A DNA stretch of 64,000 nucleotides, from NCBI RefSeq assembly GCF_003031405.1, contig NZ_CP020469.1, forward strand, positions 2,542,001 to 2,606,000, given 5' to 3'. The notes under the pieces were generated by a model, which searched no databases, was not told the origin of the DNA, and saw only the letters and a program-made list of their open reading frames with translations. This DNA comes from Halomonas sp. 'Soap Lake #6'. GTDB taxonomy: Bacteria > Pseudomonadota > Gammaproteobacteria > Pseudomonadales > Halomonadaceae. The stretch's first letter is position 1; each line of letters opens with the position of its first letter. A program made the translations under genes and the position numbers. Shown here piece after piece: positions 7,120 through 16,200 of the stretch.

Positions 7120-8874
7120 CTATTTCTTCGCGCTTTCCAGTTTGTCCGCGAGATCTTGAGCCAAGGCCACCATGGTTAGTGTTGGGTTCCAGGAACCACC
7201 CTGCGGCCATAAGCAGCCACCGGTGACATATACATTATTGCTGCCTCTGAATAGATAATTCAGATCCACAGGGGCGGACGCTTCTTCACCAAGATACAGG
7301 GTGGAGCTTTCGTGAACCATGGCATCAACCCGCCGCTGATCCTCACTCGGCCGCTCGGAACGCCATTTCCCCGAATCCGGGTCACCATGCCAGTACTCGA
7401 CCTGAGAAGCCCCCATCGGAGACAGCGCCTCTTCCAGGATACCGAAAGTGGCATTATCCATGGCCTTCCAGGTCTGATAGTCCCGGGTATTCTCCTTGAC
7501 CTGTAGCAGTGAATTGGTGGTGATATTTTGGTCCTGGTCATTGCGCAAGAACCAGGATTCTGAATTTTTATAATCCAGCTCACCCAGCACCGCACAGACA
7601 AATACCACATAGCCTTTGGATGATTTCAGTTGTTCCGGTGATGCGGTTGCCACCACATCCGGCATGTAGCGCAATGCTGTACCCGCATTCTTCTCCGGGT
7701 TCACATCCCATAGCGATGACAGCTGAATATGGAATTGCTGTTCATAGCTTTTTTCGGCCACACCAGCCACATAACAGGCACTCAACTCCAGGTCGCCAAA
7801 CTTATCTTCCGGATCCAGTGAAGACTTGGGCACCCGTGCCACGATGGAGCTGATAAAATGCGCGGAAAAACGCTCACCCAATGTTTGGGTGTCTGGGAAG
7901 GAGTTGCGCAAGAGAGTAGTAGGCGGCAAGGTGCCCATGGCCAGAATCAGCTTTGCCTCGCCTAGCGGCAGCACACCTCGGGAGGTTTCCAGGGCTGTGG
8001 CCTGACGAGAGCCATTGATCTCTTGTTGCTGAATTCTTTCTACAACGCACTCAGTAACAATATCCAGCCTAGCGCCCTTCCCGGCAGTATGCAGCTTGGC
8101 CTGCTGATCGACCAGGGCGAGAATATCGCCGGGTGTTGAATACTTTTGGAAGTCAACGCCGTTGAAATCCTCAGAGGCGGACGCCAAAGGTGCGGCCTGG
8201 GTTCGGTAGATGCCCTCGACACTCTCCCCCTTTTCTTTCAGCAGCGATTGAATACGCTTCTGCAGGGGGCCATAGACGGGTCGACTCTTGCCGATGACAT
8301 TTAACTCCTCTGTGCTGCGTCCCTGGTCGATTTGATCAGCTCTCTGGACTCGCAGCAGTTCCTCGGCCGTATCAAAATACTTTCGAGCGGCATCAATGGT
8401 AGCTTTCGGCCAACCGTTAAATTCATCATCATTCGGCCGTGGACACCAAGCACTCCACAGCGTGGAGCGACCGCCGAAGAAAGGCACCATGCCGTGTTGC
8501 CAGCGAACCGGGCCATTCTTCCCTAGGGCAGTAGAGGTGGACATCGTCCAGGGGAAGGTTTCAGAAAGCCCACCCAGAGTGTCTTTAAAGGGCAAGGGGA
8601 GGTTTTGAAAATGCTCCGGAAGGAAGAAGGGACCGCGCTCGATCATAAGAATACGGCTATGAGGGTTTGACGCTAGAACGTGTTTCGCAAACGCCAGGGC
8701 ACAAAACCCCGTCCCCACCACCACGTAGTCGTAACAGTTCTTCTCTCTGGCGTCTTTCCACTTTTCATTGGACAAGAAGAACACATGATCCATTACCCGT
8801 TGCCCGGAGGGGGTTTGCGGCCCGGGTGTCGGGTAACCATATTGAAGATTCTGGCTTGCGGCTGCTGTTCCCAT
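7120..8874 (-). CDS. GMC-family FAD-dependent oxidoreductase
   Basis: 584 residues. The FAD-binding Rossmann motif is DYVVVGTGFCALAFAKH (about 49-65) and the ribose-binding acid is in LMIERGP. A GMC-type FAD-contact stretch HGMVPFFGGRSTLWSAWC lies near residue 130. The C-terminal domain has VHESSTLYLGEE (His, the usual H-x-x-G-T position) and ends VYVTGG... GGSWNPTLTMVALAQ, with the family Asn-Pro. It probably oxidises an alcohol or sugar, perhaps like the pyranose-oxidase/fructose-dehydrogenase group. No signal peptide, small Tat subunit or cytochrome partner gene is adjacent, so the electron acceptor is unknown. GGGAG precedes ATG 8874. Confidence 0.8.
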   Translation of the reverse strand: MGTAAASQNLQYGYPTPGPQTPSGQRVMDHVFFLSNEKWKDAREKNCYDYVVVGTGFCALAFAKHVLASNPHSRILMIERGPFFLPEHFQNLPLPFKDTLGGLSETFPWTMSTSTALGKNGPVRWQHGMVPFFGGRSTLWSAWCPRPNDDEFNGWPKATIDAARKYFDTAEELLRVQRADQIDQGRSTEELNVIGKSRPVYGPLQKRIQSLLKEKGESVEGIYRTQAAPLASASEDFNGVDFQKYSTPGDILALVDQQAKLHTAGKGARLDIVTECVVERIQQQEINGSRQATALETSRGVLPLGEAKLILAMGTLPPTTLLRNSFPDTQTLGERFSAHFISSIVARVPKSSLDPEDKFGDLELSACYVAGVAEKSYEQQFHIQLSSLWDVNPEKNAGTALRYMPDVVATASPEQLKSSKGYVVFVCAVLGELDYKNSESWFLRNDQDQNITTNSLLQVKENTRDYQTWKAMDNATFGILEEALSPMGASQVEYWHGDPDSGKWRSERPSEDQRRVDAMVHESSTLYLGEEASAPVDLNYLFRGSNNVYVTGGCLWPQGGSWNPTLTMVALAQDLADKLESAKK

Positions 8875-9249
8875 ATCGTAGCTCCCTACGTTAATATTGT
8901 TTTCATTTTCCGGGAGTCCCGCGCGGGGTTGTTCCCGGTTATTTATTCACTCTTCAACCTCCTTCACCTCCCCCACCAACGGTTGCTCATAGCTCCACGA
9001 CACATCAGCCAAATTATCAAACGAGACATAGGGTCATCTCTTGCGTATAGGCTGTGTCGTTATAGTTTTCTTAATGCTTAAGTGTTCATCCTAGTACCTA
9101 AGAATTATTTGTCCATGCGGAGAATTACCAAGGCGACGGGTACCAGCGGTGAATGCCCGCGAATTGGACATCTCGGCTTTAGAGCGTTGGCTAACATACA
9201 ATTGCAATAGCCCTTTTCAATAACTCTTTTTAAAAACGCGTGGGCTCAC
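8875..9249. other. Gap: GMC leader and empty region
   Basis: About 375 bp (the following hairpin and the TfoX-like gene bound it). It contains the SD of the GMC gene and, in its leader at 8910-8938, a nested hairpin (outer arms CCGGGA/TCCCGG around CCCGCGCGGGG). Beyond that I see no coding potential, RNA gene or clear promoter. Confidence 0.4.
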
Positions 9250-9279
9250 CGGCGGCTGCACAGCGTAGCAGCCACCGAT
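9250..9279. terminator. Hairpin downstream of the TfoX-like gene
   Basis: The plus strand reads CGGCGGCTGCACAGCGTAGC then AGCCACCG: a GGCTGC/GCAGCC core stem with outer CGG/CCG pairs. It lies about 20 bp after the stop codon at 9300. There is no U-run. On the minus strand it sits just after a GCCCAAC motif, so it may instead be the central stem of a degenerate attC-like site. Confidence 0.4.
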
Positions 9280-9299
9280 ACAGTATCTTGTTGGGCCTG

Positions 9300-9650
9300 C
9301 TATTTATTTCTCTTTGGCTTGTTCTTTAATGCTTGGGAACGAAGGGCTGCTTCGAATGAGCGATGTGCCCAGATGGCGGCTTGCTCGCGATCATCCATGA
9401 TTTCATCGGGTGCCAGGTAATAGGACATCTTCATTAACTTGCCGCTCTTGTTGTACTCGAACGGGTCCAATCCCTCTTTCTCGAAGTAGCCTAAGTTTTC
9501 AGCGTCCGCTTTCAAGTAAAGGGTGTCTTCAGCGACGAGAGCAAACATCAATCCATTGTGGTATATGCCGTACCCGCCGAACATTTTCCGAGCTGTGATT
9601 GGCCCGAAGGACTCAAAGATTTCCTGAAGGTACTCAATGTATTCGCTCAT
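9300..9650 (-). CDS. TfoX/Sxy N-terminal-domain protein
   Basis: 116 residues. The sequence ARKMFGGYGIYHNGLMFALV (about 21-40), followed by LYLKAD and the YYLAPDEIMDD region, is the signature of the TfoX N-terminal domain. In Sxy/TfoX proteins this domain is paired with a C-terminal domain and controls competence; single-domain versions are common and of unknown role. Here only the N-terminal domain is present, so it should not be read as a competence regulator. It is the first of a run of small unrelated minus-strand genes with long spacers. Confidence 0.8.
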   Translation of the reverse strand: MSEYIEYLQEIFESFGPITARKMFGGYGIYHNGLMFALVAEDTLYLKADAENLGYFEKEGLDPFEYNKSGKLMKMSYYLAPDEIMDDREQAAIWAHRSFEAALRSQALKNKPKRNK

Positions 9651-9754
9651 AAATTAATCAAGCACTCCTAGGCTTTGTCTGAAAACTGGCTGTGCTCGAT
9701 CGGCGAGCGCAGGGCGAGCTTCCCTCCCCCTTTAATACCTTGCTAGTACGCTGC

Positions 9755-10381
9755 TTACCTTTGCTTCATGAACGCAACAGCCAGCCCCGAGGATATAAAC
9801 GTAACGCCAGCTCCAATATTTAAGCCAGAAACCAATTTGGGTTTGTTTCTCAGCCATTCCGATAGTTTCGATGAAAATACCCCCATGAGGCTGAAGCCTA
9901 CCGCTGTTAAAACCGCAAACCAAACCCCATAGCCAATCATTTGCCATGTCACAGAGCCCAGATTAGGGTTTACAAATTGAGGAACAAATGCGAGCACAAA
10001 CATACCCGGCTTAGGGTTGAGAGCAGCTGAAAGGAAACCTGTTGAAAATACGGTTTTTAAAGACTGCTTTTTTGCAGGTTCCAAGGTAAATAGATTTCGA
10101 GACCGAAGGACTTTAACACCTAGCCAAATTAGATAACCTGCACCAATGATCTTGACCACATAGAAGGCTAGCTCGGAAGTTTGGATTAAAAGAGTCAGCC
10201 CAAATGTCGCAGCTAGCACGTGAAATAAAATCCCGGTTCCGGACGATAGACCAGAAACCGCTGCGGCCAATCTGCCCTGGCTTAAACCTCGCCCTATAGC
10301 CAGCATATTATCTGGCCCTGGGGATATCACTAGCAGTAAACATGCCAGTGTATATGCGGCCAAAACCTCTAATGGAAACAT
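9755..10381 (-). CDS. LysE/RhtB-family amino-acid exporter
   Basis: 208 residues, about six hydrophobic segments. The family start signature VISPGPDNMLAIGRGLSQGR is at about 18-37 and NPKPGMFVLAFVPQF is at about 122-136. These proteins export amino acids or related metabolites across the inner membrane; the substrate cannot be told from sequence. It is one of three LysE-family genes in the window (also 26174 and 33226). The start is close to a GGGGG stretch in the short spacer. Confidence 0.85.
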   Translation of the reverse strand: MFPLEVLAAYTLACLLLVISPGPDNMLAIGRGLSQGRLAAAVSGLSSGTGILFHVLAATFGLTLLIQTSELAFYVVKIIGAGYLIWLGVKVLRSRNLFTLEPAKKQSLKTVFSTGFLSAALNPKPGMFVLAFVPQFVNPNLGSVTWQMIGYGVWFAVLTAVGFSLMGVFSSKLSEWLRNKPKLVSGLNIGAGVTFISSGLAVAFMKQR

Positions 10382-10444
10382 GTTACCCCCTTATCCTTAT
10401 TATATTCACTTAACTAATATTTTTGCTTAACCGTCACCTGGCGC

Positions 10445-11056
10445 TCAGCTAATCCCATGGTTAGCTTCCCCTTTCGGCCGGTATGCCGCTTCTTTTGGAA
10501 GATGTGCAACCAGCAGCTTCAGGTAGAACAGTGGCAGAAACCACTCCATGCCCGGTGGGGGCACGAGCACGTACAGCGTAAGGAGAATACTCCCGGCGTA
10601 CATCAGCAGAGCAACCGGCCGCTGAAGGTAGAGCGGCGACAAAATGATCGCGAGGCCTGCCGCCAAGAGGTACCCTCCAGCAGCGATTAGCCACGGCAAA
10701 TCAAGCCCGAGAAATAGCCATGACACAAGGGTTAGATGCACAAGGTGCAACATGACAAAGCCGAAGTGCTGAGTAAAGCCTTGCCCGGCTCGGTGATACC
10801 AGCGCTTCCCAGACGAGGTCGCATTGGTGATGATGCCTCCCAGGATATCAAACGCCAGCACCGCGCAAAGGATGTACTGAACGGCTGACCAAGTCCCGAT
10901 TGCATAAGCCGCATAAGCAACCGCTACACCCGCTGCCCCAATAGGCAACACGAACTGAAGTACCAATTCTGCTGGCGTAGCACCAGGGCCTACGAAGCGA
11001 TCCAATACTCCCGGCATTCCTTCACGTAGCTTTGGTAACTCTTGCTCAGCGCGCAT
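10445..11056 (-). CDS. Membrane protein of unknown function
   Basis: 203 residues with about six hydrophobic segments (for example IGAAGVAVAYAAYAI, VQYILCAVLAFDILGGII, VALLMYAGSILLTLYVLV). I do not recognise the family. A His-containing segment FTQHFGFVMLHLVHLTL lies mid-protein, and the first ~25 residues are soluble. The SD (AGGAGACATTA before ATG 11056) supports the start. It lies 63 bp before the LysE gene, so the two could be co-transcribed. Confidence 0.6.
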   Translation of the reverse strand: MRAEQELPKLREGMPGVLDRFVGPGATPAELVLQFVLPIGAAGVAVAYAAYAIGTWSAVQYILCAVLAFDILGGIITNATSSGKRWYHRAGQGFTQHFGFVMLHLVHLTLVSWLFLGLDLPWLIAAGGYLLAAGLAIILSPLYLQRPVALLMYAGSILLTLYVLVPPPGMEWFLPLFYLKLLVAHLPKEAAYRPKGEANHGIS

Positions 11057-11214
11057 TAATGTCTCCTTTTGAAGCTGACGCTGCCAATAGCAGAGAATAC
11101 CATTAACTATATAGCCGATTGCGGCCTCCGTCGCGGGTGCGCCGTAGGCTTACCCAGCGCTACAAAACCCTTAGCATCCACCTATTGCAGCACCTGCCGC
11201 CGAGACTGACCTCG

Positions 11215-11796
11215 TTAAGCGTTTTTTTGCACAAAGGCACGGTAGCTTTGCGCATCCTTGCCGCTCATGGTGCTCGCGCCAACAACCTCATCGTGAAAAT
11301 ACTGAAAGTCCCCAAATAGCTCTCGCAGCGCCTTGGGCCTGCTGTAGCGCATGGATATTTCTAGGCCACCCGTAAAAATCGCCTCTTCTTCTGAACAGAA
11401 CTCTGCAATGTGAAGGAGCCCTCCAGGCTTCAATACGCGCATAATCTCCGCAACTACTTCAATTCGCTCCTCCAATGAAGGGATGCACGTAAAAACCGCA
11501 CAAACCACGACTGCATCGAACGAACAGTCATCAAAGGGTAGTGTTGCCGCAGATGAATGTAATAAAGAAAGCTCTGGGAACATCTTGAGCCCGCGTTCAA
11601 CCATTATAGGAGACGGATCTATACCAATCACATTGGTGTACCCGCTCTCAGTTAACTCCTTAACGACCCGGCCATAACCACACCCAAAATCAAGCACTTT
11701 GGCCTGTAAATTAACCATGCTACGGAATCGTTCCTGATCTATTTCCAGGTTGAAGCTAACTTGGTTTGCGACTCTATCCCAACCTTCTAAGACCAT
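11215..11796 (-). CDS. Class I SAM-dependent methyltransferase
   Basis: 193 residues. Motif I is VLDFGCGYGRVVKEL (about 34-48), followed by the acidic loop VIGIDPSPIMV, the post-II motif FDAVVVCAVFTCI and VLKPGGLLHIAEF. This is the Methyltransf_11/25 type acting on small molecules; the substrate is unknown. The stop codon lies inside GCTTAAC, which has the form of an attC R'' box. The gene sits among cassette-like genes, with a Vibrio-type attC-like sequence directly upstream. Confidence 0.8.
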   Translation of the reverse strand: MVLEGWDRVANQVSFNLEIDQERFRSMVNLQAKVLDFGCGYGRVVKELTESGYTNVIGIDPSPIMVERGLKMFPELSLLHSSAATLPFDDCSFDAVVVCAVFTCIPSLEERIEVVAEIMRVLKPGGLLHIAEFCSEEEAIFTGGLEISMRYSRPKALRELFGDFQYFHDEVVGASTMSGKDAQSYRAFVQKNA

Positions 11797-11825
11797 ACTG
11801 TTTCCTACTTAACACCCTGCTGAGG

Positions 11826-11937
11826 AGCTAACAGCACATAACCACTAAACTTAATTATAAAAACCGTAGCCGCTCATGCCAGCTTGGGCTAAACACACCA
11901 AGTGTTGAAAGTCCTTCTTAAACAGCTTATTAGGAGA
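11826..11937 (-). repeat. Vibrio-type (VCR-like) attC site, degenerate
   Basis: Read on the minus strand, the spacer after the GNAT gene follows the outline of a Vibrio chromosomal-integron attC as I remember it. It starts AATAAGC..TTTAAGAAGGACT, then TTCAACACTTGGTG, GAGCGGCTACGGTTTT, AAGTTTAGTGGTTATG and finally GCTGTTAGC. The upstream stop codon TAA lies within the R''-like end and a GTTAGC box closes the site about 110 bp later, which is how integron cassettes are joined. The boxes depart from the RYYYAAC/GTTRRRY consensus, so it is probably inactive. Confidence 0.5.
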
Positions 11938-12355
11938 TCTTTTTAGTCATACTGAAGAATCTATCATCTTCTGTAACCACTCTGAAACCAAGTCGCTTAT
12001 AAAGGTGATGTGCTGGACTAATTTTAAACGCTCTTAGCCGAAGCTGTATTGCTCCAGACTCTCTCGCTAACCTTAAAGACTCGTCCAAGGCAGATGCACC
12101 AATGCCTTTATTTTGAAATTTTTCACGAACTTGAATATCTCGTAAATAACAGTTCTCATGGTCAAATTCCAAACGAATTACACCAACCACTTCACCATTC
12201 AGCAAAATATCCCAGTTTTCCAGCTTGAGAATTTGTTCCAATATTCTGGTTTGATCCCAATCAACAGAGTAATGCTCATAGTACGAACGCATATTGTCGT
12301 ATGTCATCTCTGCTGACTTCGCAAAGTCAGTAGTTGGTTGATATGAAATCACCAT
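11930..12355 (-). CDS. GNAT-family N-acetyltransferase
   Basis: 141 residues. The acetyl-CoA-binding motif A is present as LRDIQVREKFQNKGIGASALD (about 79-99; core QNKGIG), followed by SPAHHLYKRLGFRV, the usual motif B. It should transfer an acetyl group from acetyl-CoA to a small-molecule or protein amine; the acceptor is unknown. It is a cassette-like single gene whose stop codon falls in the attC-like element that follows. Confidence 0.8.
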   Translation of the reverse strand: MVISYQPTTDFAKSAEMTYDNMRSYYEHYSVDWDQTRILEQILKLENWDILLNGEVVGVIRLEFDHENCYLRDIQVREKFQNKGIGASALDESLRLARESGAIQLRLRAFKISPAHHLYKRLGFRVVTEDDRFFSMTKKIS

Positions 12356-12487
12356 AAATCTCCTAACAGGAATTGGGCGGCACGTTAATCGAACAAATGC
12401 AGCCTGGTGAATGCCCTCTCCAATATCTTAGTTTCCAATAAAAACAATTATTATGAACGCCTTGTGTGAGCACAAATTGCCATCTAT

Positions 12488-12823
12488 TCAGGCTTTTTTC
12501 ACAAACTGGGCGGTGACCATCATATCGCCAGCGCCATCGACCTTGCAGTCTAGCTGGTGGTCTTTCCCCTCCTTGAGCCGCTTGATGACCGCCTTGGTGC
12601 CAATCTTGAGAACGATTGAGCTGCCTTTGACCTTGAGATCTTTGATTAACGTCACCTTATCACCTTCAGATAACAGGGTGCCGTTGGCATCTTTCACCGT
12701 CACAGTGTTTTCCGCTTCAATTTCGGAAGGGTTCCACTCATGGGCGCATTCCGGGCAAATGAACAGGCTCTGATCCTGGTAGACGAATTCAGATTGGCAA
12801 TTGGGACAAGGTGGGCATGACAT
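12488..12823 (-). CDS. yjdM: PhnA/YjdM-family zinc-ribbon protein
   Basis: 111 residues, the usual length for the family. The N-terminal zinc ribbon has two pairs of cysteines (PPCPNC and FICPEC, about 4-27), followed by HEWNPSE and then the conserved PhnA domain ([16 protein letters not shown]... [11 protein letters not shown]). The family was named for alkylphosphonate use, but that role was not confirmed for the E. coli protein, so the function should be treated as unknown. There is no phn operon nearby. Confidence 0.85.
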   Translation of the reverse strand: MSCPPCPNCQSEFVYQDQSLFICPECAHEWNPSEIEAENTVTVKDANGTLLSEGDKVTLIKDLKVKGSSIVLKIGTKAVIKRLKEGKDHQLDCKVDGAGDMMVTAQFVKKA

Positions 12824-13009
12824 AGACGATAACTTCTGTGGTTTGGTTAGCTGTCTATGATACTGAGCCTGCGTAGCCTTGGCGAATGTATCCCGGCAGG
12901 CTTAGAGGGAGCTAAGGCTGGCTCTGTCGTGAATAGCGCAGTGCTTGGTACTAGGCTTTCTTGGTACTAACCACTACCACTGCCCTGCTCTTATGGTGCA
13001 TGTTGTTGG

Positions 13010-13705
13010 CTAGCCTATTAGACGCTTGCTCAATGCGACTAGGTCCTCAGCCACCACGTCCCATACTTCCTCCGCTTCTAAATCATTGCTCTGTTGCGGG
13101 CCATACTCGGTACGACGGGGTATAAAAGCCGTTTTCATTCCCAACGCACGGGCGGCACGCAGGTCATAATTGTGCGCCGCGCATAACATCACCTCTTCAG
13201 GCGGCAGGCGCAGTAGGCGGCAAGCCCCTAAATAGACCTCAGGGTCAGGCTTATAGTGTTGGAATAACTCGGCGCAAAACACCATATCCCAGGGCAGTTT
13301 GGCATAACGGGCAACATCCACCATTAACGACAAATTGCCATTAGTCAGGGTTGCGATGATGTAGTGCTCTTTCAATTGCTGAAGGCCACGCTGAACGTCC
13401 GGCCATGGGTCTAATTGGTGCCAAAAGTGATTGACGCGATCAATGGTCGCTTCGTCTAGCGTCACCCCATGTTGCTTGAGTAGTTTGACTAGGCTTTCCC
13501 GGTGCAGGTCATCCAATCCCATCCACGGGACTTCGCCTTGCCGCACCCTGTTCATCGAAGGCGAATAATGCTGACGCCATTGATCAGTCAATACTTCACT
13601 TGGCAGTTCAATCCCCAGCTCCTTCTCTAACTCCTTGAACTGATGTATCAGACTGGAACGCCAGTCGACAATAGTGCCAAAGACATCAAACACGATGGCT
13701 TTCAT
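13010..13705 (-). CDS. HAD-superfamily, haloacid dehalogenase type II
   Basis: 231 residues. Motif I is FDVFGTIVDWR (nucleophile Asp7), motif II LTNGNLSLMVDVAR, and motif III/IV KPDPEVYL then CAAHNYDLRAARALG. This is the (S)-2-haloacid dehalogenase type, which displaces halide from 2-haloalkanoic acids through an aspartyl ester. The HNYD region fits that subfamily. ATG 13705 has a good SD (AAGGAGAC). The start overlaps the end of the upstream MFS gene by 20 bp, so transporter and hydrolase form one operon, perhaps for uptake and use of an organic acid. Confidence 0.8.
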   Translation of the reverse strand: MKAIVFDVFGTIVDWRSSLIHQFKELEKELGIELPSEVLTDQWRQHYSPSMNRVRQGEVPWMGLDDLHRESLVKLLKQHGVTLDEATIDRVNHFWHQLDPWPDVQRGLQQLKEHYIIATLTNGNLSLMVDVARYAKLPWDMVFCAELFQHYKPDPEVYLGACRLLRLPPEEVMLCAAHNYDLRAARALGMKTAFIPRRTEYGPQQSNDLEAEEVWDVVAEDLVALSKRLIG

Positions 13706-14963
13706 TAACGTCTCCTTGATGCTGGATGGTCATTAGTAGCCCCAATAGTGTCATGGCGATCAGCAGGCTCCAGCCGAGCATGAAGCTGCCACTTATATCC
13801 AGCATCCACCCCAGTAGTGGCGGTACCGACACAATCGCCAGTTGGTTAATCGCCATGGCCAGCCCCAGCACAAAGCCGGTTTTATCGGCAGGTGCCGACT
13901 CCGCCACATAAGCCACCCAAGGGCCGTACCAACCAAAACCAAAAAACCCCAGCCAGGCCATCAAGCAGCCCAGCATGAACATTGAGTGTAGCGGAAGCCA
14001 AACTAATACCAGCAGCCCAACGATCACCGCTACCATGCACACCATGACCGGGAAATAGCGCGACCGACAGCGATCACTCCAAGCCGCCAGCAAAATACGC
14101 CCGGCAACCCCAGCCCCCTGGGCCACGAATAGCAACGTCGCGGCCTGCAGCACCTCCATCTGTAAACGACTGTGCAGATAAAGCACAGTAAAAATTAAAA
14201 TGCCGAACTGAACAGAGATCAAGCTAATACCGGACGCCATAATCTGTTTCATGGCCGGTTCGCGAATCATTGCCAATCGTGACAAGACGACTTTTTTCAC
14301 GCTGCCTTCAGAGGCCCTTACGACCAGCCTCATACCAGCAGGGGCACGGTAAAAGAGTATAAAGACTAACGCCCCGAAGATCGCAATCAGCCCTCCCACT
14401 AGAAAAGAGGCGCGCCACCCCCAGGTGATAGCAACGGTTGGAAGTATAATCGCCGCCAGCGCACCACCCAGCGGCAAGCCCGCCTGACGCATGCCCATGG
14501 CAAAGCCTCGCTGGGATTTATCAAACCAAGCGGCTACCGATTTACTACCACCGGGCTGGGCGGTACTGTAGCCCGCCCCGACGATGACCAAAAACAGCAG
14601 CATGGCCCAGTAACTCTCAGCCAGCACAGCTGCGCTAAGCGCGATACCCACTACAAGGGTGCCTACTCCTACCACCAAACGTTCACTAAATCTGTCCAGC
14701 AGTTCCCCGGCAACCAACAGCCCTACCAAAGGCACCAGCTGAGCCGCCGAAACCAGTGCCCCAATCTGAAATGCAGAGAGCCCCATATCTGCCTGTATAT
14801 AGACGCTTATGGCCCCGATGCCCTGAACGAAAAAACATGCCGCTGCTTGAGCAAGGGTAGCAATAACCAGAATGACCCAGCGGTAGTTTTGAGCAGAAGC
14901 CATCGGTAGCATCGTCGTCATAGGGGTTCTCAGCACATTGAGCCTTTCCCTAGCATTAGCCAT
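13686..14963 (-). CDS. MFS transporter
   Basis: 425 residues with about 12 hydrophobic helices. The MFS loop 2-3 motif appears as GELLDRFSERLVVG, and AWFDKSQRGFAMGMRQAG marks the usual helix 4-5 region of organic-acid/anion symporter-like MFS proteins. It is translationally coupled to a haloacid-dehalogenase-like gene (20-bp overlap). A LysR gene upstream (15105-16043) runs in the same direction. The N-terminus is uncertain: in-frame ATGs also occur at about residues 15, 18 and 21, and no strong SD decides between them. Confidence 0.8.
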   Translation of the reverse strand: MANARERLNVLRTPMTTMLPMASAQNYRWVILVIATLAQAAACFFVQGIGAISVYIQADMGLSAFQIGALVSAAQLVPLVGLLVAGELLDRFSERLVVGVGTLVVGIALSAAVLAESYWAMLLFLVIVGAGYSTAQPGGSKSVAAWFDKSQRGFAMGMRQAGLPLGGALAAIILPTVAITWGWRASFLVGGLIAIFGALVFILFYRAPAGMRLVVRASEGSVKKVVLSRLAMIREPAMKQIMASGISLISVQFGILIFTVLYLHSRLQMEVLQAATLLFVAQGAGVAGRILLAAWSDRCRSRYFPVMVCMVAVIVGLLVLVWLPLHSMFMLGCLMAWLGFFGFGWYGPWVAYVAESAPADKTGFVLGLAMAINQLAIVSVPPLLGWMLDISGSFMLGWSLLIAMTLLGLLMTIQHQGDVNESHRV

Positions 14964-15104
14964 TTATGGGTGTTAAGCCACGACGATATCGCAACGCATG
15001 TTGCCAAATCAGCAAGCAAAATGTTTTTGCCTATCTAGATTGCACCACAGGCTAAAAAGGGGTGAAACAATTGCCAACGCTGCAACGTGTGCTCAGAGTA
15101 CCAA

Positions 15105-16043
15105 TCAAACAATCTCAGAAAACACTCTCACGTCCTTCATTTCCCGAAGCCCGTCCCATAGCCGCTGAGCTTCTGCAGTTAAGGGCGCTGTGCGTCGCAA
15201 CAGGATAATTTTTAATGGCACATCAAAGGCTGCACTTCCCGCCCGAACAAGCCGCTTAGCGCTGAGGTCCTCTCGCACTAGCGAATAGGGAAGCCATGCA
15301 ACCCCCAGTTTTGATAACGTCATATAACGCAAACTGTCAGCTAGGCCAGCATCATGATGTTGCTGCAGATTTAAGCCTTGCTGCGCAAGCATGGCACTCA
15401 GCGACCACTCCAAGTGGCACTCTTGTGAGTAATTCAAAAAAGAGAGTGGAGAGCCGTCAGTCACATGTAAATTAAACAGTGGCTGACCGGCAGCATTTGG
15501 CGCGCTAACAGGGATGAGGTGCTCGGTATCCAGCTCGATTGAAGCATAGCTATCACTCACTACTCCCAAGCGCCTTGCGATAAGGTGTTCATAATCGAAT
15601 AGCGCCGTTACGAAGTCAGTTTCTCCCTGATTAAGCGCGGTCAGGCACTCCGGCAAAGTATTCGAGTCGATGCTAAATTTAGCCTGTGGGAACTGCTCCT
15701 GTATGCGCGGTAACCACTGGGGAAAGAGTATCGTCGCCATAATATGGGGTGAGCAAAAGCGTATCCGCCGCCGCTGGTCATTAAGATCATCAGCCACGGA
15801 GCGTCGAAAGCGGTCAAAGGAGCTAAGTGCTTGCTCAGCTACTGTTTGCAGGTTGTGGCCTGCCTCCGTCAGCACTAACACCCCTTTACGCCTCTCAAAC
15901 AGCGCGGTGCCTGCCCACTCTTCAAGCCCTTGAATACGGCGACTCAATCCTGACACCGATACATGGCGACGCTCAGCCGTGCGGCTAAAACTCTTGGTCT
16001 CACAAAGAACCAGAAAATCTCGCAAGATGATTAAATCAGTCAT
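15105..16043 (-). CDS. LysR-family transcriptional regulator
   Basis: 312 residues. The N-terminal winged helix-turn-helix is clear (FLVLCETKSFSRTAERRHVS, VSGLSRRIQGLEEW, TALFERRKGVLVLTEAG), followed by the periplasmic-binding-like effector domain. It lies upstream of, and in the same orientation as, the MFS-dehalogenase pair, so it may control them. This LysR subtype resembles the HypT/YjiE group in its N-terminal wording, but that is a weak guess. Confidence 0.8.
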   Translation of the reverse strand: MTDLIILRDFLVLCETKSFSRTAERRHVSVSGLSRRIQGLEEWAGTALFERRKGVLVLTEAGHNLQTVAEQALSSFDRFRRSVADDLNDQRRRIRFCSPHIMATILFPQWLPRIQEQFPQAKFSIDSNTLPECLTALNQGETDFVTALFDYEHLIARRLGVVSDSYASIELDTEHLIPVSAPNAAGQPLFNLHVTDGSPLSFLNYSQECHLEWSLSAMLAQQGLNLQQHHDAGLADSLRYMTLSKLGVAWLPYSLVREDLSAKRLVRAGSAAFDVPLKIILLRRTAPLTAEAQRLWDGLREMKDVRVFSEIV

Positions 16044-16200
16044 TGAAGGCCTTCGGGCAGGTAGCCATTAATCTTACTTTAGCTAAAAATCATCCATGGG
16101 AAATAGCGCCTTAGAATAATTTATGCACTGTGGTCACAAACCCAAGAGCTGAGCACTCCAACAATCGACCACTGGCACTGGAAAGAGTCAGGGCGCTTCA

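Noticed and set aside
9300..9650. Competence regulator TfoX/Sxy.
   Set aside because: Only the N-terminal domain is present; single-domain versions are common and not known to control competence.
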